A stretch of DNA of 64,000 bases from JABDIP01 sp965212545 (lineage in GTDB: Bacteria > Pseudomonadota > Alphaproteobacteria > DSM-16000 > Inquilinaceae), in contig CBDBVB010000036.1 in the NCBI GenBank assembly GCA_965212545.1, positions 61,638-125,637 of the forward strand, in the 5' to 3' direction. A program made the translations under genes and the position numbers. Below are positions 1-8,656 of the stretch, in pieces; positions within the stretch are counted from its first letter, which is position 1; each line of letters begins with the position of its first letter. The notes below the pieces were generated by a model that was given only the letters and a program-made list of their open reading frames with translations, had not been told where the DNA came from and did no database searches.

Positions 1-81
1 CGGCCGCGGAATCCGGTACGGTGACCTGACGGGTCGTGAGGTCCGGCGACGCCATTTGTGCCGTCTCAGACGGGGGATCGG

Positions 82-372
82 ATGTCATTGCGGTTCGTGA
101 AAGGCCTGGTGATCGTGATGAGCGCCGCCCTGGTGGTCGGCTTCGTCGTCCTGATGGTGGGGTTGGGACAGCAGGCCGTACGGATCGGCGAGGCCGAGGA
201 CGCGCCGCCGTTCCGGGCGGTGTTCGACCTGCCCGACGGCTCGCTCATCATCACCGTGTCCGGCGCCGGCGACCGGCTCGCGGTGCTGGTCGAACTGCCG
301 GACGGCCGCCGGCAGATCCATTTCGTCGATCCGGAGTCCGGCGGCGTGATCGGCATCGTCGCGGCGGAGTGA
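82..372 (+). CDS. Small single-pass membrane protein (DUF6476-like)
   Basis: A 96-residue protein with a hydrophobic N-terminal segment at about residues 5-27, preceded by Arg and Lys, and a soluble tail rich in Asp and Pro. The N-in membrane anchor is plain from the sequence. The tail has a pattern (FDLPDG, VELPDGRRQIHFVDPESG) that I associate with the small alphaproteobacterial family DUF6476, of unknown function. I chose the internal ATG beginning MSLRFVK, because the eight residues before it are polar and the membrane segment follows directly. It converges on the dehydratase gene with an 11-base gap. No function can be assigned. Confidence 0.7.
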   Translation: MSLRFVKGLVIVMSAALVVGFVVLMVGLGQQAVRIGEAEDAPPFRAVFDLPDGSLIITVSGAGDRLAVLVELPDGRRQIHFVDPESGGVIGIVAAE

Positions 373-383
373 TGCGACGGACC

Positions 384-1364
384 TCATGCGGCAGCCGCCA
401 GATGGGCGGCGAATCCAGCCACATCGATGTTCGAGCCGCAGACCAGGACCCCGACCCTGCGGCCGCGCAGACGGTCCTTCAACGGCCCCATCAGCGCCGC
501 GGCCGCCGCCGCGCCGGCCGGCTCCAGGGCCAGCTTCAACTCGCGGAACATCAGCGCCATGGCCCCTCGGATCTGGTCGTCATCGACCATCGCCAGTTCG
601 TCGACATGCCGCCGGCACAGATCCAGGCTGTACGGTGCGCTGTAGGGCGCGCCCAGGCTGTCGGCGATGGTGCGCACCTTGTCCAGGGTCTCCGGCTGGC
701 CCGAGGCGAAGCTGCGATGCATGGTGTCGGCGCCTTCGGGCTCCACGCCGAAGACCCGGCAATCCGGCTGGACCTGCTTGACCGCGGTCGAGACGCCGGC
801 GCATAGGCCACCGCCGCCGATCGCCACGATCATGGCGTCCAGATCCGGCGCCTGCCGCGCGAATTCCGCGCCCAGCGTCGCCGTGCCCAGCGCCGTCAGC
901 GGACCCTCGAACGGATGCACGAAGGTGCGGCCCTCCTCGGCCTCGATGGCGTGGACCCGCTCCGAGGCCTGCTGCACGTCGTCCACCAGGATCACCTCGG
1001 CGCCGTAGCCGCGGGCGATATCGACCCGCGCCGGGCTGGCATTGCGCGGCATCACCACCTTGGCGTGGCTGCCCAGAATCTGCGCCGCATAGGCGGTGGC
1101 GATGGCATGGTTGCCGGCGCTCAACGCCGTGACGCCGCGGTCCAGCGCATCGCGCGGCAGGTCCAACATGACGGTCAGCGCGCCGCGCGGCTTGAAGGTG
1201 CCGGTTCGCTGGAAGCATTCCAGCTTCAGCACGATTTCGGTATCGGCGCCCATGGCGGCCTCGATCTCGCGGCCGCGCCAGACATGCACCGGAGTTTCCA
1301 CGACGAGGTCACCGAGGCGCGCCCGGGCGGCGTCGATCTGGTCGAGGGTCGGAACGTCTGTCAT
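384..1364 (-). CDS. PLP-dependent threonine/serine dehydratase family protein
   Basis: A 326-residue fold-type II PLP enzyme. The Schiff-base lysine motif is seen as GTFKPRGA near residue 57. A following SAGNHAIATAYAA segment is the usual substrate and cofactor loop, and the glycine-rich phosphate-binding loop is AIGGGGLCAG near residue 184. The family deaminates threonine or serine to 2-oxoacids. There is no C-terminal ACT domain, so this is the short, catabolic or unregulated form rather than biosynthetic IlvA. The active-site lysine context has Thr in place of the common Ser (GTFK rather than GSFK), which also occurs in relatives that act on hydroxy-aspartate or ectoine-derived substrates. 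The exact substrate is therefore open. A threonine aldolase lies next to it, divergently. Confidence 0.85.
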   Translation of the reverse strand: MTDVPTLDQIDAARARLGDLVVETPVHVWRGREIEAAMGADTEIVLKLECFQRTGTFKPRGALTVMLDLPRDALDRGVTALSAGNHAIATAYAAQILGSHAKVVMPRNASPARVDIARGYGAEVILVDDVQQASERVHAIEAEEGRTFVHPFEGPLTALGTATLGAEFARQAPDLDAMIVAIGGGGLCAGVSTAVKQVQPDCRVFGVEPEGADTMHRSFASGQPETLDKVRTIADSLGAPYSAPYSLDLCRRHVDELAMVDDDQIRGAMALMFRELKLALEPAGAAAAAALMGPLKDRLRGRRVGVLVCGSNIDVAGFAAHLAAAA

Positions 1365-1463
1365 GCTGGGCTCGCGCTTTCGGATCAGGCGGCACTATAA
1401 AGTGCGGCGAACCGGCCATGAAGCGCCGCGGTGTACCCAACCGGAAGGCGGGACGGACGAGGC

Positions 1464-2498
1464 ATGAATTTCTACAGTGACAATGTTGCCGGCGCGGCGC
1501 CCGAGGTGCTGGCGGCGCTGACCGAGGGTGCGGCGGGATCCATGATGTCCTATGGCGCCGATCCGGTGACGGCGCGGGTCAAGGCGCGCATCCGCGAGCT
1601 CTTCGAGACCGAGGCGGAGGTCTTTCCGGTGGCCACCGGTACCGCCGGCAATGCGCTTGCCATGTCGGTGCTGTGCCCGCCCTTCGGCGCGGTCTACTGC
1701 CATGCCGGCAGCCACGCCCAGGTGGACGAATGCGGCGCGCCGGAATTCTACACCGGCGGCGCCAAGCTGATGCCGCTGGAGGGGGCGAACGGCAAGATCG
1801 CCGCCGACGATCTCGACCGCGCCCTGGCTCGGGGCGGCGCCGGGGATGTGCACCACGTGCAGCCGGCGGCGCTCAGTTTCACCCAGCTTTCGGAATGCGG
1901 CACGGCCTACTCGGTCGATGAGATCGCTGCGCTGGCCGGCATCGCCCATGGCCACGGACTGGGCGTGCATTTGGACGGCGCGCGCTTCGCCAACGCCCTG
2001 GTCGCGCTCGGCTGCACCCCGGCGGAGATGACCTGGAAGGCGGGCATCGACATCCTGACACTGGGCGGCACCAAGAATGGCTGCATGGCCGCCGAGGCGC
2101 TGGTCGTCTTCAAGCCGGAGCTGGCCCGCGAGATCGGCTTCCGCCGCAAGCGCGCCGGGCATCTGTTCTCCAAGATGCGTTTCCTGTCGCTGCAGCTGGA
2201 GGCCTATCTGGCGGACGGTCTGTGGCTGCGGCTGGCGGCCCACGCCAACGCCCAGGCGGCCCGGCTGGCCGCCGGCCTGCGCGCGGTGCCGGGCATCGAG
2301 ATCGCCTATCCGGTCGATGGCAACCAGATCTTCGTGGCGTTCCCGCCCGCGGTGCGCGAGGGCCTCGCCGCCGCCGGATTCGGCTACTCGACCTGGGACG
2401 AGCGGTTGTCCCGGCTGGTCTGCGCCTTCAACACCGACCCGGCGGATGTCGACGCCCTGGTCGCGGCGACCGCGCGACTGTCCGAAAAGGCGGCCTGA
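1464..2498 (+). CDS. ltaE: Low-specificity L-threonine aldolase
   Basis: A 344-residue fold-type I PLP enzyme that cleaves threonine or allo-threonine to glycine and acetaldehyde. The start MNFYSDNVAGAAPEVL is the typical opening of the family. The GTAGNALAMSVLC segment, the LDGARFANAL block (cofactor Asp) and LTLGGTKNG (Schiff-base Lys near residue 202) are all present. The ATG at 1464 was chosen because family homology begins there and the extra upstream residues are Arg-rich and non-homologous. It is divergent from the dehydratase gene at 384-1364, with about 100 bases between them. Length is normal and there is no sign of disruption. Confidence 0.9.
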   Translation: MNFYSDNVAGAAPEVLAALTEGAAGSMMSYGADPVTARVKARIRELFETEAEVFPVATGTAGNALAMSVLCPPFGAVYCHAGSHAQVDECGAPEFYTGGAKLMPLEGANGKIAADDLDRALARGGAGDVHHVQPAALSFTQLSECGTAYSVDEIAALAGIAHGHGLGVHLDGARFANALVALGCTPAEMTWKAGIDILTLGGTKNGCMAAEALVVFKPELAREIGFRRKRAGHLFSKMRFLSLQLEAYLADGLWLRLAAHANAQAARLAAGLRAVPGIEIAYPVDGNQIFVAFPPAVREGLAAAGFGYSTWDERLSRLVCAFNTDPADVDALVAATARLSEKAA

Positions 2499-2510
2499 CC
2501 GATCGGCGTC

Positions 2511-2557
2511 GCGGGCCCTTGCACTCGGCCGCCGATTCGACTAGATGAAGGGCCCGC
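2511..2557 (+). terminator. Hairpin after ltaE, possible terminator
   Basis: A perfect 10-base inverted repeat, GCGGGCCCTT paired with AAGGGCCCGC, begins 13 bases after the ltaE stop and ends 7 bases before the tRNA. The loop is 27 bases and no T run follows, so it is not a classical intrinsic terminator. It may still separate ltaE transcription from the tRNA. Confidence 0.35.
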
Positions 2558-2563
2558 CTCTCA

Positions 2564-2639
2564 GTCCCCTTCGTCTAGAGGCCTAGGACACCGCCCTCTC
2601 ACGGCGGCAACAGGGGTTCGAATCCCCTAGGGGACGCCA
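2564..2639 (+). tRNA. tRNA-Glu (CTC anticodon)
   Basis: 76 bases. The acceptor stem GTCCCCT pairs fully with AGGGGAC at 2629-2635, followed by discriminator G and an encoded CCA. The anticodon stem CCGCC/GGCGG encloses loop CTCTCAC with anticodon CTC (Glu). The T arm is CAGGGGTTCGAATCCCCT. The cloverleaf is complete. Confidence 0.97.
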
Positions 2640-2770
2640 TGCTTTTCAGATCTTGGCGGCTTTCAGACTGTTCAGCAGGACGGCTTGCCGGGCTTATTCG
2701 ATTCCGAAATGGCCGGCCTGTGCCCACTGCCTGCACGCCAAAAGCCCAGCGGCCACGGAGCGGGTGGCTG

Positions 2771-3127
2771 TCAGCCGTCGGGCTCTCCGTGGAATCCGAC
2801 ATAGAGCTCTTTCAGGGAACCGGGCAGCATGTCCCAGGCCCACCGGCGGGAGCACCTTTTGGTGTCGCTGAAATCGAGATCCTCGATGAAAGAGACGTCG
2901 ATGGCGTTGCTCAGGCTTTCATTTCCGCCGGCCTCATATTTCTCGATGATCGCAAAACACTGCGCCAGCGCTTCGCGGTCGCCGGTACCAATCAATCCCT
3001 GGGCGAAATCCCGCACCACCACGATCTCAAGATGAAGTAGCCCTTGCTCGGCATTGATCGCCTGCGCGAGGTGGGGCCATGTCTCCTTGATTTCCTTGAT
3101 GAACTGGCTGCGATGAAGCTTGGGCAT
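2771..3127 (-). CDS. Orphan hypothetical, DUF7674/immunity-like
   Basis: A 118-residue soluble protein that is acidic and mostly helical. The C-terminal block (NAIDVSFIEDLDF, then WAWDMLPGSLKELY) resembles a group of small proteins annotated DUF7674 that often behave like orphan immunity genes of contact-dependent or polymorphic toxins. That assignment is from memory of the motif and is not certain. No toxin partner is visible nearby. The gene sits just downstream of tRNA-Glu in a stretch with visibly lower GC and no other genes, followed by an inverted repeat, which suggests acquired DNA. The ATG at 3127 is the only reasonable start. Confidence 0.55.
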   Translation of the reverse strand: MPKLHRSQFIKEIKETWPHLAQAINAEQGLLHLEIVVVRDFAQGLIGTGDREALAQCFAIIEKYEAGGNESLSNAIDVSFIEDLDFSDTKRCSRRWAWDMLPGSLKELYVGFHGEPDG

Positions 3128-3175
3128 CGGATGTATAGGGACGACTGGTGTTGAATAGACAAACCGGGATCGATG

Positions 3176-3227
3176 GGGTCAGATTTGATTGAATCCCGGC
3201 CTGCCGAATATCAATCATATCTGACCC
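3176..3227. repeat. Imperfect 17-bp inverted repeat (MITE/REP-like)
   Basis: The arms are GGGTCAGAT-T-TGATTGA and TCAATCA-T-ATCTGACCC. Sixteen of seventeen positions pair (one T/T mismatch) around an 18-base loop. The GGGTCAGAT...ATCTGACCC ends resemble palindromes often seen beside Y1/REP-type transposases. No transposase ORF is present, so this would be a remnant or a non-autonomous unit. Confidence 0.5.
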
Positions 3228-3638
3228 TTCCAATACAATATGGATGGCAGTTAGGACGGTCTCGGTCTTCCGCCTCTAGTCAAGCGGCGCGGATGCCGAA
3301 CTGCAATCAGCCAGTATTCCGGTCGGCTGGCCTCGGCCCGCCGAACGGGATTCGATTAGGCAACTTGGCGACAACGATCCAGACGTTCCCATCTCCGTCC
3401 CCGCCTGCACGCCAGCGCTTCCAGATTTGCGAGGCGGGGCTTCTCGGAATACTCAGAATGCCGTGTCGGTCAGTGCGTCAGGCTGCACCGTCAGAGCGCC
3501 GGGCGAGTTCACCTCACGATACGCGAACCGGGTCCCCGCAGTTCCGATTTAGGATTCTGTTGACTGTCGCCGTAGTGATGCACCGTAGTGGTGAACGCGA
3601 CATTGGCTGCGAGTCCGCCTGGACTTCGAGGAGATTAA
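3228..3638. other. Gene-poor intergenic stretch
   Basis: About 410 bases of lower-GC sequence between the inverted repeat and the metallophosphoesterase stop. The one long plus-strand frame across it has no family features and poor codon use. I see no RNA gene or clear promoter here. Confidence 0.5.
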
Positions 3639-4427
3639 TCAGGTGTGACGTGGCTCGACGCGTCGCGGGGTCATGACATGCTGGTCGGGGCCGTCGATGG
3701 AATGAACGTGATAGGAATACTGTTCGTCGGAAGGTCGGACGGGCGGGTCGCCGAACGGCAGGTCCCCTGCGAACTGCGCCGCCGGGCTGCCGGCCACGAA
3801 GCATTTCGCCCCATACCAGGACGAGAAATAGGGCCGGTGGACATGTCCGCACAACACGATCGGCGCTGCGTCCGACCCGCGCAAAAGTGCTGCGAAGCGA
3901 TCCCCGTTCTCCAGTCGGGAGATCTCGTCGAATTCCCGAAGGCCGGGCAGGAAGGGCGGGTGATGCATGACGATAACCAACTGCGAACCGGCGGTTGAGT
4001 CGAGCTCGCGCTCCAGCGCGTCCAGCGCCGTGGGCGCGACCGTTCCAGTGATCTCGTCGTCCAAGCAGGTGTTGATCCCCAGCAGCCGGATTTCCCCGAG
4101 ATCGATGAGGCGGCCGGAGATGTCGCACTCGGAGAGGAACCCGGATTCTCGCTTGTAGTCCAGAAAGGCGCGCGGCCCGTCGTGGTTGCCGGGCACAAGG
4201 TAGACCGGAAGGTCCAGCGCGGAGAATATCCGTACCACCTGCCGGAACGACTCGGGATGCGCATCGTCGGTTAGGTCGCCCGTCAGGACCACGAAGTCGA
4301 GGATATCTCCGATCCCGCCGATGTCATGCGCCAACGCTTCCACGAACCTGTGCACATCGTCGCGGACGACCATGGACTTGTCCGGGTCCTGGCATAGGTG
4401 GAGATCGGAGATATGAGCAAACCGCAT
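3639..4427 (-). CDS. Metallophosphoesterase (CpdA/GpdQ-like)
   Basis: A 262-residue calcineurin-like phosphoesterase. The metal-binding blocks are all present in order: DLHL near residue 8, GDLTDD near 49, GNHD near 80, HHPP near 155 and GHVHR near 193. These coordinate a dinuclear metal centre, so the enzyme is expected to be active in the cytoplasm. Relatives hydrolyse cyclic nucleotides (CpdA) or glycerophosphodiesters (GpdQ). It is the last gene of the ugp-like transporter operon, 48 bases after the last permease, which favours a glycerophosphodiesterase acting on the imported substrate. That substrate is an inference from context. Confidence 0.8.
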   Translation of the reverse strand: MRFAHISDLHLCQDPDKSMVVRDDVHRFVEALAHDIGGIGDILDFVVLTGDLTDDAHPESFRQVVRIFSALDLPVYLVPGNHDGPRAFLDYKRESGFLSECDISGRLIDLGEIRLLGINTCLDDEITGTVAPTALDALERELDSTAGSQLVIVMHHPPFLPGLREFDEISRLENGDRFAALLRGSDAAPIVLCGHVHRPYFSSWYGAKCFVAGSPAAQFAGDLPFGDPPVRPSDEQYSYHVHSIDGPDQHVMTPRRVEPRHT

Positions 4428-4475
4428 GACGCGCTCCCATTGGTTCCCTGTCGGGGCATCCCGCTGACAGCGGTT

Positions 4476-5288
4476 CTATTTGATTCCCGCGCGCATGAAG
4501 TTGGCCACGAACTGTCGCTGGAAAATCAGGAAAGCGATGATCAGCGGCGCGGTCGTCATCAGCGTGGCCGCATTCACCAGCGACCATTCCACGCCGCTCT
4601 CCACCGTCGCGAAGACGCTCAGCCCGACGGTGACCGGCCGTACCTCAGGCGAGTTGGTGACGATCAGCGGCCACAGAAAGTTGTTCCAGTGAAAGCTGAT
4701 CGAGACCAGCCCGTAGGCGAGGTAGACCGGCCTGGCGAGGGGAACGTAGACCGTCCACAAGACGCGCCAGGCGCCGGCCCCTTCGATCTGCGCCGCTTCG
4801 TCCAGCGACTTCGGCACCGTCAGGAAGGTCTGCCTCAAGAGGAAGATCCCGAATGCCGAGGTCAGGTATGGCAGGGCAATTCCGATGATCGTGTCGGTCA
4901 GGGCGATCTTTGTCAGCGTCAGGTAATTCTCGACGATCAGGATCTCGGGAGACACCAGCAACTGCACCATCACCAGGCTGAAAAGGAACCCGGCCCAACG
5001 GAACCGGTAGCGTACGAATGCGTAGGCGACGAGCGTACACAGGATCAGGTTCGCGACCAGGACCACGGTGATCAGGATGATCGTGTTCAGGAAGTAGATT
5101 GCGAACGGGGCTTTCTGCCATGCCTCGACGAAGTTCATCAGCGTCAGCGGGGCGTCCCACTGGAATGTCGCCGAGTATCTCTCCGGGTGAAAGGCCGTCC
5201 ATATCGAGTAGAGAAACGGCAGGCCCCAGAGCGCAGCAAGCAGGAGGGCGAAGGTCGACAGCAGGATCTTGTTCAGTCCACGGCTCAT
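4476..5288 (-). CDS. ugpE: ABC transporter permease, UgpE/MalG type
   Basis: A 270-residue inner-membrane permease with six predicted helices. The EAA loop that contacts the ATPase is seen near residues 165-185 (SLDEAAQIEGAGAWRVLW). It forms the second half of the permease heterodimer. Its start overlaps the stop of the upstream permease by 4 bases, so translation is probably coupled. The symbol follows the best operon match (ugp, glycerol-3-phosphate and glycerophosphodiesters). A sugar or polyol specificity cannot be excluded from permease sequence alone. Confidence 0.8.
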   Translation of the reverse strand: MSRGLNKILLSTFALLLAALWGLPFLYSIWTAFHPERYSATFQWDAPLTLMNFVEAWQKAPFAIYFLNTIILITVVLVANLILCTLVAYAFVRYRFRWAGFLFSLVMVQLLVSPEILIVENYLTLTKIALTDTIIGIALPYLTSAFGIFLLRQTFLTVPKSLDEAAQIEGAGAWRVLWTVYVPLARPVYLAYGLVSISFHWNNFLWPLIVTNSPEVRPVTVGLSVFATVESGVEWSLVNAATLMTTAPLIIAFLIFQRQFVANFMRAGIK

Positions 5289-6160
5289 TGGTAGTGCGCT
5301 CTTCTGTCGAGGATCCAGAACTGAACGGCTGCCAAGACACCGAGGATCACTACCATCAGCACGGTCAGCGTCGCGCCATAAGCGAAATCGCGATGCGCGA
5401 AGGTGACCTCATAGATGTAGTAGAGAAGCAGCGCGCTTGAGTTGTTCGGCCCGCCGCGGGTCATGACGATGATGTGGTCCACCAGCCGGAACGCGTTGAT
5501 CAGCGCGTTAACCGCCACGAAGATCGTTGTCGGCCGCAATAGGGGCAGGACCACGTCGAAGAACACCCGCACCGAGCCGGCACCTTCCAGCCGCGCTGCG
5601 TCCTTCAGGTTCACCGGGATCGACTGCAGTGCGGCAAGGTAGAAGATCATGAACAGCCCCGCCTCTTTCCAGACGGCGACGATGATCATCGACAGGAGCG
5701 ACGTGTCCGTGCTGCCGAGAAAGTTGATCGGCGGCAGGCCGAACAACGACAGGATCTGGGACCCGAGGCCGATGCCCGGGGCGTAGAAGAACAGCCAGAT
5801 GTTCGCGACGGCGACCATCGGCAGCATCGTCGGCATGAAGAACGACAACCGCATCAGGGCGGTGGCCGGCAGCCTGGAATTCACCAGGAGGGCCATTCCG
5901 ATCGCCAGCACGATGGCAAGCGGCACGGTCCCCAGCGCATAGAGCGTGCTGTTGATCAGGACTTGGGCTAGCCTGTCGTCTTCGAGGAGCGCCTCGTAGT
6001 TTCTCCAGCCCACGAAACGTGACGGGCGACGCGCGCTGGCGTTGTTCCAGAACGAGTTCGCCAGGGCGCGTAGCGTGGGATAGTGGGTGAACGCCACCAG
6101 CAGCGCGCATGGCAGGACCAGCAGGACGAACCCCAGCCCGAGGGGCAGTCGCTTGTTCAT
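5285..6160 (-). CDS. ugpA: ABC transporter permease, UgpA/MalF type
   Basis: A 291-residue inner-membrane protein with an N-terminal hydrophobic segment (LGFVLLVLPCALLVAF) and five more. The EAA loop appears as NLKDAARLEGAGSVRVFFDVVLP. It pairs with the downstream UgpE-type permease. About 90 bases separate its start from the stop of the binding-protein gene; that interval is short and GC-rich and has an inverted-repeat look (cctgcacgcccggg/ccgggcgtgcagac), possibly a processing or attenuation hairpin that reduces permease expression relative to the binding protein, as is common in such operons. Confidence 0.8.
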   Translation of the reverse strand: MNKRLPLGLGFVLLVLPCALLVAFTHYPTLRALANSFWNNASARRPSRFVGWRNYEALLEDDRLAQVLINSTLYALGTVPLAIVLAIGMALLVNSRLPATALMRLSFFMPTMLPMVAVANIWLFFYAPGIGLGSQILSLFGLPPINFLGSTDTSLLSMIIVAVWKEAGLFMIFYLAALQSIPVNLKDAARLEGAGSVRVFFDVVLPLLRPTTIFVAVNALINAFRLVDHIIVMTRGGPNNSSALLLYYIYEVTFAHRDFAYGATLTVLMVVILGVLAAVQFWILDRRAHYQ

Positions 6161-6249
6161 GTTTCGGTTGCCCTGTTGCGCAACTGGGGATGGGTGCGCC
6201 GGCCTGCACGCCCGGGGGTGCCGGGCGTGCAGACGTTGCGGTCCGGGTC

Positions 6250-7536
6250 CTAGCGGTAGTCGGCGAAGACGTCGTCAGCCTTCTGCTGGGCTTCCTCGAC
6301 GGCCGCGGCCGGATCTGCGTCTCCGGTCACGACGCTTTCGATCGCCTCGACCAGGTACTGGGTCACCTTGGCGCGCTGGAAGGTCGCGAATTCGCGGTTC
6401 GCGTACGGCAACTGCTCGAGCGCGACCAGTGCCTGCGGCAGCGCGGCGGCGTAGTCCTGCATCACCGGCATCTCCCAGGCGTCCGGGCGCGGCGCGACAT
6501 AGCCAGTCGCGATGCTCCAGCGGGCGGCGCTTTCGGGCGAACTCATGAACTTGACGAAGTCGATGGCCGCCTCGCGTTCTTCATCGGTCGTATCCTTGAA
6601 GATGTAGAAGTTGCCGCCGCCGACCGGCGCGCCGGGACCGTCGCCGCCGGGCAGGAAGCCGACGCCCCAGTCGAATTCGGCGTTCTCGTTGATGAAGGCG
6701 AGGTTGCCGGTGGAGGTCCAGATCGACGCCGCCTGCCCTTCGAGGAACGCTTTCGGTGTGTCACCCCAGGAAATCCCGCCCGGCGCCATCACCTCTTCCT
6801 CGGCCAGGCGCTTCAAGAACTCGAGCGATGCAATGGCGGCCGGGGTGTTGATCCGCGCTTCGGTCCCGGAGTCCGTGGACAGCACATCGCCCTTCGAGAT
6901 CACCAGGCCGCCGAACAGCCAGGCACCGGCGAGGCCGAGGTTCGGAATCCGCGTGCCCCACTGGGTGACGTTTCCGTTCGCGTCTCTGACGGTCAACTGC
7001 CTGCCGATCTCGACCATTTCGTCCCAGGTCGTGGGCGGTGAGTCCGGATCGAGTCCGGCGGCCCGAAACGCGTCCCTGTTGTAGTAGTAGACGGGCGTCG
7101 AGCGCTGGAACGGGATGGCATAGGTCTTACCCTCGAACCGGGCGTCCCTCATGAAGCCGTCGTAGAAGCTGTTGAGCCACTCCTCTTCCTCGGGGGTCGA
7201 CACCAGGTCGGAAATCGGGACGACCACGTCCTCCTCGACCAACGTGAAGATGTCGATGGCCAACAGCACCGCGACTTGCGGCGGCTCCCCCGCCTGGGCT
7301 GCGGTCAGCGCTTTGGTCGTGGTCTCCTCGTAGTTCCCCGCATAGACCGCCTTCACCGTGTGTTCGGGGTTCTGCGCGGCCCATTCGGCGGTCAGTTCCT
7401 CGATCGTCGCCACCGCGGGCGCGTTCACGCCGACGGGGAAGTAGAACTCGAGATCGGCGGCATTGACGCTGCTGGCGCCGAGCCCGAGCAGGGCACCTGT
7501 TACGAGCGGCAAGGCCGAAGTACTTGTCAGTTTCAT
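6250..7536 (-). CDS. ugpB: Extracellular solute-binding protein, UgpB-like
   Basis: A 428-residue family-1 binding protein. The start was set at the ATG at 7536, because it gives a normal signal peptide (MKLTSTSALPLVTGALLGLGASSVNA) and is preceded by a strong ribosome site (AGGGAGGAACC). The longer frame upstream is not homologous. UgpB-like features are the YAGNYEETTTKAL block near residue 58, the QRSTPVYYYNRDAF block and PVGGGNFYIFK near residue 285. It should capture substrate in the periplasm for the two permeases. Glycerol-3-phosphate or a glycerophosphodiester is the best guess because of the downstream phosphoesterase and the DeoR regulator. Confidence 0.85.
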   Translation of the reverse strand: MKLTSTSALPLVTGALLGLGASSVNAADLEFYFPVGVNAPAVATIEELTAEWAAQNPEHTVKAVYAGNYEETTTKALTAAQAGEPPQVAVLLAIDIFTLVEEDVVVPISDLVSTPEEEEWLNSFYDGFMRDARFEGKTYAIPFQRSTPVYYYNRDAFRAAGLDPDSPPTTWDEMVEIGRQLTVRDANGNVTQWGTRIPNLGLAGAWLFGGLVISKGDVLSTDSGTEARINTPAAIASLEFLKRLAEEEVMAPGGISWGDTPKAFLEGQAASIWTSTGNLAFINENAEFDWGVGFLPGGDGPGAPVGGGNFYIFKDTTDEEREAAIDFVKFMSSPESAARWSIATGYVAPRPDAWEMPVMQDYAAALPQALVALEQLPYANREFATFQRAKVTQYLVEAIESVVTGDADPAAAVEEAQQKADDVFADYR

Positions 7537-7591
7537 CTTGGTTCCTCCCTTTTGGTTTGGTTGATTATCTCGACGCTCCCGCGCCGGCCTC

Positions 7592-8656
7592 TCAGCGTGC
7601 GATCGGGATCGCTTCTCCGTCGCTCTTCGAGAATAAATGTGTCGATCTGCGGTCCCATCCGACCGTGATTTCATCACCCTGCTGCGGTACGTCGTCGCCG
7701 GAATGGGCAAGCACGATCTTCGAGCCGCTGCGCGTTTCCAGGTGCACCAAAAAGACCTTTCCCTCGTACTCGGCATTCGTCAATCGCGCGGATACCGAAA
7801 ACTCGTTGCCCATCGCCGGGTAATGCAGGCTCTCGGGGCGAACGCCGAACAGGCATTCGGAAAGATCGCGGCGCTGTCCAAGATCGAGCGCCTCCGGCAG
7901 TTGGACCTCGCTCGCGTCCAGCAGGTTCGTCGGCGGCGTTCCGATGAAGCTGGCCGAGAAGACGTTTGCCGGCGTTTCGTAAAGCTCCTGAGGCGTACCC
8001 TGCTGCGCCACCTTGCCGGCGTTCATCAGGACGACGCTGTCCGACATCGAGAGCGCTTCGCTCTGGTCGTGTGTCACATAGACGACCGTGATCCCGAGCT
8101 TCTTGTTCAGGGATCTGATCTCGCTGCGGATCTCCGCCCGAAGCTTGGCGTCGAGATTGGAAAGCGGCTCGTCCATCAGGACCAGCGGCCGTTCCGAGAT
8201 CAGCACCCGCGCCAGCGCCACGCGCTGCTGTTGTCCACCCGACAATTGCGCCGGCTTACGGCCCAATAACTCACCCAGCGCCATGAGTTCGGCCACCCTT
8301 GCAAGCGCCTTTTCCTTTACCGGCTTTGCGACCTTCCGGATCTTGAGCCCGTAAGCGATGTTCTCGGCAACCGACATATGTGGAAAAAGGGCGTAATTCT
8401 GGAAAACCATGCCGAGATTCCGGTTCGCGGCCGGCACGCCCGAGACGTCATTGCCGTCGATGAGGATCTGTCCGCCGCTAACCTCATCGAGCCCGGATAT
8501 CAGCCTCAGAATCGTACTCTTGCCGCACCCGGACGGGCCGAGCAGTGTGAGAAATCCGCCAGGCCCGATGTCGAAATTCACCTTCGACAGAACCTCGACC
8601 GTCCCCCAGCTCTTGCTGAGATCCTTGACGTCCAGCGATACTCCGGCCTTGGTCAT
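7592..8656 (-). CDS. ugpC: ABC transporter ATPase, UgpC/MalK type
   Basis: A 354-residue ATPase of the CUT1 class. Walker A is LLGPSGCGKST near residue 38, the Q-loop VFQNYALFPHM, the signature LSGGQQQR near residue 133, Walker B VLMDEP and the switch His in VYVTHDQSEA. After about residue 235 there is the MalK-type regulatory TOBE domain. It powers the permease pair encoded downstream. The start overlaps the regulator's stop by 4 bases. The operon order regulator, ATPase, binding protein, permease, permease, phosphoesterase is coherent and complete. Confidence 0.9.
   Translation of the reverse strand: MTKAGVSLDVKDLSKSWGTVEVLSKVNFDIGPGGFLTLLGPSGCGKSTILRLISGLDEVSGGQILIDGNDVSGVPAANRNLGMVFQNYALFPHMSVAENIAYGLKIRKVAKPVKEKALARVAELMALGELLGRKPAQLSGGQQQRVALARVLISERPLVLMDEPLSNLDAKLRAEIRSEIRSLNKKLGITVVYVTHDQSEALSMSDSVVLMNAGKVAQQGTPQELYETPANVFSASFIGTPPTNLLDASEVQLPEALDLGQRRDLSECLFGVRPESLHYPAMGNEFSVSARLTNAEYEGKVFLVHLETRSGSKIVLAHSGDDVPQQGDEITVGWDRRSTHLFSKSDGEAIPIAR

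Noticed and set aside
1..29. Possible 3' end of an upstream plus-strand gene (AAESGTVT then stop)
   Set aside because: Only about nine codons are visible and nothing identifies the family.
3173..3676. 167-codon plus-strand frame
   Set aside because: It runs across the inverted repeat and into the antisense of the phosphoesterase, without family similarity or a ribosome site.
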